Positions 46,490-57,235 of a stretch of 64,000 nt of DNA are shown in pieces. Origin of the DNA: Cricetomys ansorgei (taxonomy: Eukaryota; Chordata; Mammalia; Rodentia; Nesomyidae). How positions within the stretch are numbered: position 1 is the stretch's first letter; each line of letters starts with the position of its first letter. The stretch lies in contig JAMJFZ010001258.1 of the NCBI GenBank assembly GCA_026225945.1, forward strand, positions 7,726,001 to 7,790,000. The letters run 5' to 3'. The translations under genes were made by a program, and so were the position numbers. Under the pieces are notes generated by a model. That model made no database searches, had not been told where the DNA came from, and saw only the letters and a list, made by a program, of their open reading frames with translations.

Positions 46490-46830
46490 ACAGGACGCGT
46501 GCCAGGCAGAGCTGGAGACCCCAACCCACCACCTCCAAAGGACGGCAGATTCACAGAACGCTTCCAGCATGGCTGATGACGAGTGCATTCCACGACCGTT
46601 CCATTTCCCACGGTCCCCGAACAGAACCGGTAGGAGATGCGCTTACCTGCGGACGACCCGAAGCCTCCCTGCGTGCAGCCGGGCCGACGCGTGTCGATGC
46701 TCTCCGGGCGAGGTGTGGGCTCTGCAGTGCCGACGGGAACGCGCTGCAGCCGCCGAGCAGCCGCTGCTTCTCCCGGAGCCGAGTAGTAAAGTGTGACTTG
46801 GAGACTCCACGGTTGCCGTGAGGCGCCTGC
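46490..46830 (-). promoter_or_regulatory. Second, smaller CpG island
   Basis: About 340 bp carries roughly thirty CpGs by eye, flanked by A/T-rich DNA with A- and T-runs. It surrounds a minus-strand donor and so is a likely alternative promoter. Confidence 0.7.
46647..46800 (-). ncRNA. Probable alternative first exon of the minus-strand gene (right CpG island)
   Basis: On the minus strand the exon ends at 46,647 with a near-consensus donor, CCGCAG|GTAAGC. The exon side is CpG-rich with GC-rich triplets typical of 5' untranslated regions. No in-frame start with a good context was recognised. The upstream limit (about 46,800) is a guess. It would be an alternative to the exon at 43,839, or upstream of it. 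Confidence 0.55.
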
Positions 46831-46904
46831 TGAGAAGACAGGAGGCGGAATCTTTCTTAAAGGAATGGGTTTGGTTTTTCCTCCCCGCTGTTGCTTCATC
46901 AGAT

Positions 46905-46955
46905 GAAAAAAAAAAAAAAGGTGGAATCGGGATTTTTTTTTTTTTTTTTTTTTTG
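46905..46955. repeat. Facing A-run and T-run
   Basis: An A-run (about 46,906-46,919) and a T-run (about 46,934-46,953) are separated by about 15 bases. They can pair as an inverted repeat. No terminator role is implied. Confidence 0.85.
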
Positions 46956-47254
46956 ACTGAGCAAAGCAGTACAGCTGTGGGAGGTCAAGGTTAAAATTAA
47001 CTGGGTGAAGGGAGCGACGAAAGTGAGTCAATGAGAAATGCTTAGAAGCACTCACTTTAAACAGCCCCCTCTCTGCTTCTGATGCGGGGGTTAATTGCCA
47101 AAATAAAGCTGTGTGCCTTGAAACGGATCAGCAGTTTGTGCTAATACTTAATTTTCAACCACTGTACTAAGTTAGCACAGAAAGAAGATATTTGTTACAA
47201 GTATCGAAGGAATAATGATGTAAAACTCATGTAACTGGTGGCGCCTATAAATAT
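46956..47254. other. Unique non-coding sequence
   Basis: Nothing recognised. It includes AT-rich homeobox-like TTAATT cores near 47,090 and 47,150, which are too common to call. Confidence 0.35.
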
Positions 47255-47325
47255 ACCTGAAACTCCATATATATTTATGCATATATATAAATATGTATCC
47301 ATACGTATAAGTATATATGTATAAT
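47255..47325. repeat. (TA)-rich low-complexity block
   Basis: ATATATAT and GTATA units are mixed. Confidence 0.85.
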
Positions 47326-47336
47326 TTGGAGGGGTA

Positions 47337-47460
47337 TTTTTTTTTTTTTGAGACAGGATCTAACTATGTAGCCTAGGCTGGCCTGGAACTGGCTATGTAG
47401 AGCAGGCTGGCCTCTGCCTCCCAAGCACCATGATTACAGGTGTGCACCTCCTCACCCAGT
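47337..47460 (-). repeat. B1-like SINE, minus orientation
   Basis: It has a T-run, 'gagacaggatctaactatgt', 'ctaggctggcctggaactgg' and 'catgattacaggtgtgcacc'. The middle is shortened. Confidence 0.85.
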
Positions 47461-48261
47461 ATTAATATATTTTGATACTGGCTTTCAGTAGCAAAGAAAT
47501 ATCTCATTGACAGATTTCATTGTATACTTCTATGTTATAAAATCACAGTATTGTATACAGAATAAAATATATCTAAAATTTTTTTAGAAAATGATAGCCG
47601 GGTGTACAAAGCTATTGAGTGGAAATTGACAACTTAGCAAAATCAAGAAACTCAAGGGGTCTTCTTTATTTTAACTGCTTGTAAATCTACTCTTTGGGTT
47701 ATTTTCTGTGTCCTGCCTGTCAAGAGTCTGCATGATAGCCTCAAACTTTGATTTTAATATTCCTCACCGAGCATCTATTACCCTTTTCGTTATACCAAGT
47801 GCAGAAGTGTGGGCTCCAAATAGGAATAGATTAAAATATGGAAAATATTCTGCCACTGATTTTTCTACCCGCGGGCTTTGCCAGTGACCTGTATGGCACT
47901 GAACAAGTAACGGACGTCATTCGGTCCTCTGGTCTCCATCTTGCAAAATGTGAAAATTGAGTTGAAATTTCTACTAAAAGAATGCTCAACGGGTCATTCC
48001 TGATTCCAAATGACGGCAACTCTGTGGCATTCCTATGCTTTTGTTGTTCAGTGCAAGCGAGTGCCACTTTAAAATACTTTTCCTTAAAGTGTGGGTTAAA
48101 ACAAAGCTTGAGAACTAGGAACGTGAGTTTATTTGCTATCCTGAAATTATTTTTGCAAGTCAGATAATCATTTTGTAAAGTGAATAACCAAGTTCAACTG
48201 GATTGAGATTATATGCCCACCAGCAACTAATTTTCCTGAAGCAGAGCCCATTTTTTAAGGA
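47461..48261. other. Unique AT-rich non-coding sequence
   Basis: Nothing recognised. Confidence 0.4.
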
Positions 48262-48430
48262 TCCCGAGTCAGGTGATGGTGGCGCAGGCCTTTAATCCCA
48301 GCACTCAGAGGCAGAGGCAGGTAGATCTCTGTGAGTTCGAGGCCAGCCTGGTCTACAGAGTGAGTTCCAGGACAGCCAGGGCTGCACAGACAAACCCTGT
48401 CTCAAAAAACAAAAACAAACAAACAAAATC
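48262..48430 (+). repeat. B1 SINE, well preserved
   Basis: It has 'gtggcgcaggcctttaatcc', 'gttcgaggccagcctggtct' and 'ctgtctcaaaaaacaaaaac', with an (AAAC)n tail. Confidence 0.97.
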
Positions 48431-48534
48431 TTCAGTTGGTGGAGCACATGATAGTTACATTAACATATAAACCATCATTAATGTCTGCTTGGTCTTTGTA
48501 TTTCTATGCATTCTGGATCATTAGCATAACTTCT

Positions 48535-48690
48535 TTTCTGTGCTGGACATTGAATATAGGACCTTGTACATGCTAGGTGAGCACACTCCCACCGAAAGCA
48601 ATACTCAGCCCTGAACCTTGCTAGATTGTCCTCCTGCCTCAGCGTCCAGAGGAGCTGGAATTATAGATGAATACCACCCCCACCCTGCTG
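48535..48690 (-). repeat. B4-type SINE, minus orientation
   Basis: It has the reversed ID-type head ('accttgtacatgctaggtga') and the reversed B1-like end ('cctcctgcctcagcgtccag'). Confidence 0.65.
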
Positions 48691-50109
48691 ACCTATGCTA
48701 ATTGTACCTGACATTTATTTAAAAGCTGGAGCATGATCTGATGAGTTGGAACAGATTTCATAGTTCACCTGTCATTTTCAGAAGTGGGAAACATGGAAAT
48801 CCAAGAAGCAAAACAGGGATAATGTGAGGGACAGAGCTGGGGTTAATGCTGAGCACCCGTTCTTCACACACAAGCCAGATATCACACACAAAATGCACAC
48901 TCTTTCATACATCCTCTTTGAGGGCCTAACAGGACTTGTCAACAAAAACACAGTAGTTACACTCAAGGACACTATCTGTGTATACTTAGGAAACCCTAAA
49001 GAAATGTATCAACTAGCACTTATAATTTAGTATCAACGCAAAATTTTCTTTCAGGTTTGGACAAGTCTGTGCCAGAAAGTGAAGAAAGTTGTCAAGAGGA
49101 ATGTAAAAAAAAAAAAAAGAAAGAAAGAAAGAAACCAGCAAGGGAGAAAGCCACAACCTCCCATTAGCAATCCCTTGTTTATTTTGTAGGGCCGACCTTC
49201 CACAAGTCTTTGGGTTGTTCCCTCACACACTGGTGCCTGTTGTCTGAATCCTCAAGCGTGCCTGCCGCAGGAAAAGGTTTTTGCTGCTGTTGTTGTTTGT
49301 TTTTTAGGAGTCATGGAAAGGAAAACATTTTATAAGATTCATTCTGGTCTTTGGAGAAGCGTTTGGGATACTGGAGGCCTCGGGCAGGAGACGAGTATAT
49401 TCCCTCAGTCGTGGATCCGTGTTCCTGGTGGAGAGCCTGGCACCGGCCTAAGCCTATGTTTCAAGGAAGCATTCGTGTTGTGTTATACTTTATGACAGAT
49501 GACACGGTAACTTTGGCGCTTTGTATACCTAGGAAGACAGTTTTTATCACCTTGATTAAAAAAAAAAAAAAAAAAAAAGTGAGCGTCTCACCAGGGATTG
49601 AAGGAAATTAGTTTCCCAGTTTCTTTCATCGTTTCTTTTTGTTTATCTTCTCTGCCCGGAAGTCTTTTCATCTATGAGGTGGTAGTGAACAATGAATAAA
49701 ACGGTGGTTGTATAATCCGAAGCATACACAGCCCTCAAATTAAATACTTTTCTTTGTATCTTCCCCAAATGCTGAGCACAGTATCTTATAGAAAGGTACT
49801 TCATAGATACTTTAAAAAAAAATGAATGCGCAATTTAGTGAATGAATTGCCCCTCTAATGGCCTGGAACTGATCACAGAGTGGTTTTGTTTGTGTTTTAA
49901 TTTGCATTGTCTGAAAGAACTGAGTCTGTTCTCTGCCCTCCCTCTTTCCTGACACAGTCATGATCTAAGAGACACAGCCTTCTTTCTACAGAGCACTTAA
50001 ACCATGCCTGATTTGTATTCTCCAATTAAATTGTAGCCACAAACCTCCACATGAGCTCTGGCTAGATCAAGCTGTGACAGGGACACTCTCTGCCAAGAAG
50101 ACATAGGCC
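48691..50109. other. Unique sequence with A-runs
   Basis: A-rich runs lie at about 49,107-49,133 (A-run then GAAA units) and 49,558-49,578. Neither has a recognisable retro-copy in front of it. Small open frames have no recognisable product. Confidence 0.45.
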
Positions 50110-50345
50110 TACATTTCCAAATCTTGGTGTTCTGGTTTTGTGACACCAACTGGTTATATGACCTCAAACAAGTTTCTTGATATCCTGGGCCTCAGGAGAG
50201 CCAAGTGGTGGGGGTGGCTTGAGATACTCCCACTAATTGCTTTATAGGCTTGTTTTGACGTTCAAATGAAATATACAAATGTGAGAATACTTTGAACTTT
50301 TCAAAGCACTATAAAAATATAAGGTGTTATTATAGAAGATGCATT
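50110..50345 (+). repeat. MIR SINE, plus orientation
   Basis: It has 'ctggttatatgacctcaaac', 'aagtttcttgatatcctggg' and 'cctcaggag', then further on 'cttttcaaagcactataaaa'. This follows MIR order from tRNA-like part to core to 3' end, with a purine-rich insertion. Confidence 0.55.
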
Positions 50346-50446
50346 TTAAATCAGTTACCTAGTTCAAGAGACTTTCCCTCAACAACTTGTTTTGCTACTT
50401 ACTGGTTCAGAAAGTAAACAGTTCTCTCTATCTCTCTTTCTCAAAT

Positions 50447-50447
<1 letters not shown>

Positions 50448-50489
<42 letters not shown>
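50448..50489. repeat. (CA)n microsatellite
   Basis: About 21 perfect CA units. Confidence 0.97.
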
Positions 50490-50490
<1 letters not shown>

Positions 50491-51419
50491 GCTGTTTCCA
50501 ATTTAACCACTTCTCAGCTTCGAGGATTTTCCCCTGGGTTGAGAAATATGATCTGCAGTTGAATATGAAGTGCTAAACATTTATAGAGAGCTCTCTCCAT
50601 GGCCCAGTCGTCCAAATTTACTTTTTTTTTTTTTTTTAAAGTACTCAGACAGAAAGGTGAACTTAATGAAGCATAGCAACCTTCTCATACTATGGGACGT
50701 CACGTGTGCAGCAGGGGGGTGGAAGAGCCATTCTCTTGCAGCTCAGCCTTGCTGTGTGCATTCTGATCACCCCTTTATGCCAAACATAAAGTAATTGAGG
50801 GACAAGGCAGGAAGGACGGACAAGGAGTTCATGCTAATGAGTTTCCCATTCCCCAAGGAGACATAATCAGGGCAAAATAGTCAGGGATTCATCAGCATAT
50901 TTTATTAGCACTAGGTGACCTATATGGTTTATTTTAAAGGAATGACCACAGCTAATGCCTGGAAGACAGCTGTTTAAGTAACCAGGCTTGTTAAATCCCT
51001 GTAGTTTTAGTGAGCCCTCATCCTCAGTGTCCTCTTTTTTTTTTTTTTTTAAGTATTTATTTTTCTATTTGGTGGCTGAAAATCCTGATGACCAAGTGAG
51101 TAAGCAAGTAACTGCCACAAAGAAGAATCAGCTAATGAGAGGGCCGCTTATAGGTAGCACATACAAACTCATACAGACTCAATTTAAGAATCATCAGGTC
51201 TAGCCCTGTGCCTGGCCACAACTCTTCCTTTTGGCTAAAATTTCCTCACAGGAAAATGCCTTTAGGACAGGAGAAAGATGGGAAGCCCTGGGTGGGGACT
51301 GCTCTGGCCACCCATGGGCGCCTCAAGTCCTCTGGTCATCGAGGGAGGGTAGTAGGAAGGGAACAAATGAGGATGGTGGGATTCTGTTGAAGGTCCCTGG
51401 TTTAGTGCTGTCAATTATC
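50490..51419. other. Unique sequence with T-runs
   Basis: T-runs lie near 50,620-50,640 and 51,035-51,050. No gene or repeat family recognised. Confidence 0.4.
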
Positions 51420-51482
51420 AATATCTACATCTATATCATCTATATCTATACAGACATATATATTTATATATATATATATTTC
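51420..51482. repeat. (TA/TC)-rich microsatellite
   Basis: CTATAT and TATATA units give spurious Ile/Tyr-rich frames. A T-run follows at about 51,514-51,529. Confidence 0.9.
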
Positions 51483-51584
51483 TTGGAGTAAACATTTTAA
51501 ATAAACAGCATCATTTTTTTTTTTTTTTAAAAAGAGTCATCAGGCATTCTCATTAGAGTGGCATCATCTTTATGTCTTATGAAG

Positions 51585-52600
51585 CAATTCCTTGTTCGCC
51601 CAACCACTAAGACACCCAGGGAAGAAGGGGTGACTCGGAAACCCAAGGACTTCCTTAAGATCATGCAACTTGTAAGGATTATCCAAAATGTTTCTTTGTG
51701 GGGACAGACAACCTAGGCTCCAAGCAAATGCAGCTGACCTGCACATCCCTTGGAGGGAAGGCTGAGGTGCTGATGGACAGGAGCACTGTCCATGTGCAAG
51801 GCCATTCCGGGGCATCTGGAATGCAAGCTGACCCCGGAGAAGCCGTTGTGTCATATGCAGGGCATGTGGGCTTTGTGTTCACCAAGGAGCGCCTCACTGA
51901 GATCAAGGGCATGCTGCTGGCCAACAAGGTGCCAGCTGCTTCTGGGCCTAAGGCTATTGCCTCATGTGAAGTCACTGTGCCAACCCAGAACACAGGCCTG
52001 GAGCCCAAGAAGATCTCCTTCTCTCAGGCTTTGGGGCTCACCACTAAACTCTGCAGAGGCACATTTGAATGTTGACGGTGCTCAGATGATAAAGACTGCA
52101 GACAGAGTGGGGGCCGGCACTGCCCCGGCATCGGAGATGATGAACGCCTCCCACTTCTTCTTTGGGGCCGGTCGTCCAGCAGGTGTTTGTATCTAAGAGC
52201 TTGACTTCATGGAGAGACTGCATTCTCAGTTCCTCCTTAGTGGGTTTTGTCTGCAGACCTTTGTCTGAATGCCACATTCTATCATTATGGAGTGGGTCCC
52301 GCCTTTGTCCTTGGAGACTGAGTGCACCTTCCCACTTGCTGAAAAGCTCAAAGATGTCCATCAGCATTTGTGGCTACTACCACTGTAGCAACTGCCATCA
52401 CCACCACCACCGCCGCCGCTGCTGCTGCTGCTGCTCCCGCTGAGTCCTAGCTAAGGCGGAAGCCAAGAGTCAGAGGAATCAGATGATGGAAGGTGTAGGT
52501 GGGGCTTGGATTTGGTGTCTGACTGGGTCCCCAAGACAATCAACTCTGCCAGCTCTATTTGGGAAACATGTAAAGATCTTACTTCCCTTTAAGAAAAAGA
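51585..52600 (+). pseudogene. Processed pseudogene of ribosomal protein RPLP0 (P0 stalk protein)
   Basis: RPLP0 is the P0 protein of the large-subunit stalk. An intronless copy runs here in the plus direction. Clear protein blocks are [29 protein letters not shown] and [15 protein letters not shown] degraded C-terminal part includes the Ala-rich hinge. The start codon position (51,612-51,614) reads ACA. Two compensating indels shift the frame between about 51,790 and 51,855. A stop at 52,073-52,075 cuts the frame, and later parts are in other frames. The 3' end lies near 52,595, followed by A-rich sequence. Lack of introns and many lesions mean an old, dead retro-copy. RPLP0 has many such copies in mammals. 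Confidence 0.93.
52397..52437 (+). repeat. ACC/GCC/GCT triplet run in the pseudogene hinge
   Basis: ACC, GCC and then GCT triplets follow each other where RPLP0 has its Ala-rich hinge. In one frame they read Thr then Ala. The run looks expanded by slippage after the copy lost function. Confidence 0.85.
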
Positions 52601-52784
52601 AAATGAAACAGTCATCAGTTTATATACAGAGAGGCCGGCAAGGGAATGCAAACGTGGATGCAAAGTATATCAGTTGTGCAGATGTCTTTTCATCACATGG
52701 TCATAACTTGTCAGCTGTTAATCCTCAATACATACGTGAAAGAGAACCGTCTCGTCCGCCCTTCTAGCATATCTCGTTTGTGTT

Positions 52785-52945
52785 GTGTGCGTGAGCACGC
52801 GTGTCGTGGTATGCGTGTGGAGGCCAGGGGTCGACTTCCAGGAGTTGGTTCTCTCCCTGTACTTGTGAATCCCAGGCAGGGAACCCAGGTCTTCAGGATT
52901 CCCAAGTGGTGCCTTTACCCGCTGAGCTATTTCACCAAGCCAGGG
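52785..52945 (-). repeat. B2/B3- or composite-type SINE, minus orientation, diverged
   Basis: It has 'gtgtggaggccaggggtcga', 'gaacccaggtcttcaggatt' and 'acccgctgagctatttcacc', the reversed tRNA-type head at the right end. Confidence 0.7.
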
Positions 52946-53474
52946 CTGTGTTTATAAGATGTGATCAGATACCACGTGCAGTGGAATCACTCCAAGTGTT
53001 TCCTGAACTCCTGATTCTAGGCTCAACCTCATATAGACTGAATTAGAATGTTTAACCTTGGGGCTGTGGGTGAATTACCACTGGTAACCTCAAATGCACC
53101 CGTTTGAGCACTACGGTCCTATAGAATCTGTACAAAGTGTGTGGCTTCTCAGGGACATGACTAAGTAAAACTCACACAGGCAGCTTAGCATTTTTTCCAT
53201 TAGGTGAAAGGGATAGAGGCATACCCGGCCACACCTTTTCTATTCTGTAAACTCGTCCAAGATAATTCCCTTCTCTGAGTCCAGTATCCTCACCCTTAAG
53301 GTGATTCCTGCTTGACAGGCAAGGATTAAGTGACTCAAACTGGAACTGGAGAATGTGTTCGTTCCCTTCTTCTGTGCTCAAAAGTGGGTTTTGGTTTGAG
53401 CTCTCTCTGTTCCCCATTCTTGTTGTGTTGTGTAGAGTCAATATAAGTGAGCAATAGAAGGATAGCTGATACTT
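52946..53474. other. Unique non-coding sequence
   Basis: Nothing recognised. Confidence 0.4.
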
Positions 53475-53645
53475 TGAGTTTCTTTTTTAAAGATTTATTT
53501 TATGTATACGGGTGTTTGGGCTGCTCATATGTCTGTGTGGAACTAAAGACAATAGTTAGCAACCATGTGGAGGCTGGAAACTGAGCCTGAGTCCTCTGGA
53601 AGAGCAGCCAGTGCTCTTAGTGGCTGAGCCATCTCTCCAGCCCAT
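53475..53645 (-). repeat. B2/B3-family SINE, minus orientation, shortened
   Basis: It has 'aaagatttattttatgtata', 'gagtcctctggaagagcagc' and 'gctgagccatctctccagcc'. The middle is deleted relative to full copies. Confidence 0.93.
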
Positions 53646-53730
53646 ATTCTGGGCTTGGGATGTGGACAGAGCAGCTACTTAGCATGCACAGGCCCTGAGG
53701 TTCCAGCTCCGTCTTTAACAAAACAGAACA
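53645..53730 (+). repeat. ID/B4-head SINE fragment
   Basis: It has 'cagagcagctacttagcatg' and 'ggccctgaggttccagctcc', then an A-rich end. Confidence 0.7.
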
Positions 53731-53764
53731 TGCCATCCCCAAATGCTTCGTATGCCCAGGTTCA

Positions 53765-53940
53765 TGTTCTGAGTGACTGTCAAAGGCAGGTACTAGTGTT
53801 TTTATTCGTAGATGAAGAAACTGAAACCAGAGCTTGCTGTTATTGCTGCAACTTGCCCAGGGCCTCAGAGCAAACAACTAGCAGAGCTGGGATTCAGACC
53901 TAGGTTTTCTGGCTCCAGAGCCTGGCTGTTCGTTGTGCTG
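53765..53940 (-). repeat. MIR SINE, minus orientation
   Basis: It has 'tcgtagatgaagaaactgaa', 'caacttgcccagggcctcag' and 'gcagagctgggattcagacc', then 'tctggctccagagcctg'. The MIR core order is clear. Confidence 0.85.
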
Positions 53941-54089
53941 CGTGTTCTGTACATTCTCTGAGCTCTTAGAGTCCAATAAATAAGTGAGTCTCTTGGTAGA
54001 ACGCAACTCCACAAGTATAGTTTATAAACATGCCAGTAATACTGACAAGTTAATGCCATAATTTCCTTCTTTATTCATTTATGTCTTTG

Positions 54090-54172
54090 AGAGGGGAGTG
54101 CAGAGGGCTGTATCCAGGGCCTCACACATGCTAAGCACATGTTCTACCACTGGGTTAGGCCTCCAGATCCCT
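54090..54172 (-). repeat. ID/B4-head SINE, minus orientation
   Basis: It has 'gggcctcacacatgctaagc' and 'atgttctaccactgggttag', the reversed ID-type head. Confidence 0.8.
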
Positions 54173-54204
54173 GAATTTCCCAGCTTTAGACAATGTTACT
54201 AATT

Positions 54205-54262
54205 ACTTATAACATAGCTCAACACATAGTAGGTGTTCAGGTGCATGTTTTGAATGAATGGA
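54205..54262 (+). repeat. MIR/L2 3'-end fragment
   Basis: It has 'ctcaacacatagtaggtgtt' and 'ttttgaatgaatgg', the shared end motif of MIR and L2. Confidence 0.55.
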
Positions 54263-54714
54263 AGGCAGGGCTTGTACCAGCACATTCCTCCAGCATCTGG
54301 CATAACCAAACCCATGCCTTTAAACAAAATCTGCAGACAAACTGATCTGGTTTTTCAAATCAGCTCTTGCTGTGACATAATTCAAGTCTCTAAAATCTCA
54401 GAACTACACATAATTACAAATAATTTCTGAATCCTTGTCATGAGCAGAATACTCATCTGGCACCAAGAGGATTATTTTTTTAAAATATACAGCCTGTCTG
54501 GTTGGGAAATAAAACACAACTGTATGAAGTATCCAGGATTACACAATCACCTCGTATGAGAGAACAAATGTGAAACTCCTAGCAAATGATACACACGTAA
54601 TAAAGGGCTGTCACATCTTGGATAATATTTTCTGTGTTAATAATTATTATGATCCAGCTGTAGTTTTGTTAACGAGAAGAAAACATAAGTGCTGTAACCA
54701 CCATGTGATAAATG
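54263..54714. other. Unique AT-rich non-coding sequence
   Basis: Nothing recognised. Confidence 0.4.
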
Positions 54715-54855
54715 ATTCTGTGTTAAGCACTGTTCTGGGAGTTCTATGTATGCTTAGTTATGATGGCAATTCTACGTCAGTATCTTGAATCCTCTTGCTC
54801 TTATGAGGCCCAGAGGAGATAAAGATCTCTCCCAGTACACATAGCAGTCGTGGAA
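54715..54855 (-). repeat. MIR SINE, minus orientation, diverged
   Basis: It has 'gtgttaagcactgttctggg', 'tgaggcccagaggagataaa' and 'ctcccagtacacatagcag' in reversed MIR order. Confidence 0.65.
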
Positions 54856-54891
54856 TACTCAAATGGAATCAAGATGCAAGGAGTGCATGTG

Positions 54892-55115
54892 CAGAGTGGT
54901 GGCCCAGGACTGTAGCCCCAGTTACTCCAGAGACTGAGGCAAGAAGACGGGTAAGTCCAAGGCCAGCCTGCAGTAGAGCGTGAGTTCAAGGACATCCTGG
55001 GCCACTTGGTGAGATTCTGTCTCAAAATAAAATTTCTTAAAAGGGATACATAGTTCAGTGGTAGAGTACTTGCCCTGCATGCTCTAAATCCTAAGGTCAG
55101 CCCCCAGTGTGTGTG
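54892..55115 (+). repeat. B1-like SINE followed by an ID-type unit
   Basis: The B1 part has 'aggactgtagccccagttac' and 'gagattctgtctcaaaataa'. The ID-type part has 'catagttcagtggtagagta' and 'cttgccctgcatgctc'. The order is reversed relative to B4, so these are two neighbouring insertions. Confidence 0.8.
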
Positions 55116-55184
55116 GAGGAGGAGGAGGGGAAATCAAGTTGCTGAGGAAAACTGGGAGAGGCCTCCGCACAGAAAAGTAGCCCT

Positions 55185-55300
55185 TGGATACAAAACCCCA
55201 CAACCGGCAGTTAGAGGTAGAGTGTTTGAAACTAACCTTTCCTGGGAGCAGTAATACCTTGACCTAAAATCTCACTAAAATGTAAATGTCTGACTTTTGA
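55185..55300 (+). repeat. Copy 1 of a repeated segment, family unresolved
   Basis: It shares 'cttcctgggagcagtaa'-type sequence, 'accttgac' and 'atgtaaatgtctga' with 57,862-57,985 in the same order and orientation. Similarity also reaches left to a shared 'gatacaaa'. It is probably part of an old interspersed element. Confidence 0.6.
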
Positions 55301-56964
55301 TGGTGAAGGAAGCAGGGCACAGGGCTGCATGCACACCCTGCAGGGCAGGCCCCCCCAGAACTATGCTCAGGGATGTATGCATGGTAAATGCGCGACTCAG
55401 GTCTCTGACCGAGGAGGAATAGGAAGAGAGGGGAAAGGAGGGTATGTCACTAGAACAGGGATAAACATGTTTGTCTGGAGTGTAGAGTTAGTGGAGAGCA
55501 GAGTTAGAATTTATGTGTTCTACAAACCCACACCCCTGCCCTTGATCTTAGCCCAAAGGCCCAGAAGCAGTAAACATATAACCCTGCGAGAGATCTCTTC
55601 TCCTGACAGCCTAAGTTGCCCGTCTCCAATACTTTCTATTAATGTACTCACTTATCCTCACTCCCTGAAGTAACAGTATGACTTGACTTCCTGTTGTGTC
55701 GCTAGCTCTTTTTCTCATGCTGGGGATGGAGCAGCGAAGATCTCTTCACTCCTAACTCGTGTATCGTATTGGGAAAGCACAGATGTTAGCGTGGAAACAA
55801 GGGGTGGGGTCATATTACAGACACAGATGCGATGGAACTAAAACACACTCTGCATACTGACTGTGGCGGGGGCCGGGGCTACTTCTGTTAGGGTCGGATG
55901 AGACCCTAACAGTGTGTAGTCAGGCAGCTGGAGGGACAAGTAAGTTCAAAGTTCTTGAAGCTGCATCAGCTTGGTGTAGCAAGAAACAAAAGGGAGGGCC
56001 AGGGTGGCTGGGCCCTGTCATGGAGAGTGGGGAGGCCATGCATGAGACTGGAGAGACAGGACAGGGCTGGATCCTGTAAACTCTGGAGATCCCAGAGGGA
56101 CTTGCTTGACTTTCAGAAGGCTTCAGGCCAAGAAAGGAGTCTCATCCCTATTTGAAATCTCACTCCGGCTGCTGTACAGAGAGTGAAGGCTACATAGATA
56201 TGGTTAGAAGCTGGAAGGCCAGGTAGGAAGCCATTGAAGTCACACTTACAAGAGTGAGTGGGGTCTTGTCGTAGGGGTAGCTGTGGTTAAGAGCAGAGGT
56301 AGATAGTTTGGCGTTGCTATTGGAGGCAGAGCTCACATGACTTGCCGATGTCATTTGCGGGGTAGATTAGGGAAAAGAGAGGAGGGGGTGATTCAGGCTC
56401 CAGGTCTTGGTCCAAGTGCCACGAAAATGGAGGCACCGATATCTGAGATGGAGAGGATTTGAGAAGTACTAGTTTGTCAAGCAAAAGTGAACATTCTGTT
56501 AGGTTTCTGATTTCCCTCTTCTCACTTCCTGAGACCTTATTCCATCCTATAATCATCTTGTCTTTTAGCAATTATTCATAAGTCGTTTCCTCCCCTTAAG
56601 TTTTAGAAGAGCAGGCTCCTAGTCTTGTATTCTTTGAGTCTAGACCTCAGAAAGGAGCTTAGTAATCACTTGGAAATTCGTTTTATTCTGATTCAGTAGT
56701 TCTCAAAGCTAAGTGACTTCAAAGTCTGGTCCGCTTATTTAATATTTAAAAGCAGCTCTCACCTTAACCCGTCCCTACCACACTCTGCTGTTGCGGGTCT
56801 AGGGCAGCACTTAGGAAACTGCAGGACCACACTGCAGATGGCTGTGGACGGCAGGCTAAAGCAATAGTTGAGCTGAATCACAGTGTTCACACAGATATTC
56901 ACCTTAGAAACCGCATTTCAGTGGTATCCCAAAAATACTTGAATTCTTAGTGGTAACAATGTGT
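55301..56964. other. Unique non-coding sequence
   Basis: No SINE or exon recognised. Purine-rich stretches are common. Confidence 0.4.
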
Positions 56965-57028
56965 AATTGTAGCCATAGCTTTGGAGGCCCCTGAGCCAGA
57001 CAGATCATGAGTTCAAGGCCACCCTGGG

Positions 57029-57030
<2 letters not shown>
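56965..57030 (+). repeat. B1-like SINE fragment
   Basis: It has 'tgtaattgtagccatagctt' and 'gagttcaaggccaccctggg', then runs into a CA repeat. Confidence 0.65.

Positions 57031-57066
<36 letters not shown>
57030..57066. repeat. (CA)n microsatellite
   Basis: About 18 CA units. Confidence 0.96.
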
Positions 57067-57067
<1 letters not shown>

Positions 57068-57235
57068 ATAAGCATATATATTATATATCTGCATATATAT
57101 TTATATATGATACATATCATATACACTTATGAATATCACGTATATGTGTACATATATGTCATGTGTACCTACCATATATCATATACATATATATATCATA
57201 CATATTTTTATATATCACATACATTTATCATATGG
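57067..57235. repeat. AT-rich cryptic simple repeat
   Basis: About 170 bp of mixed TATATC, CATATA and GTATA units with many ATAT palindromes. It follows the CA repeat directly and probably grew from it. Confidence 0.9.
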
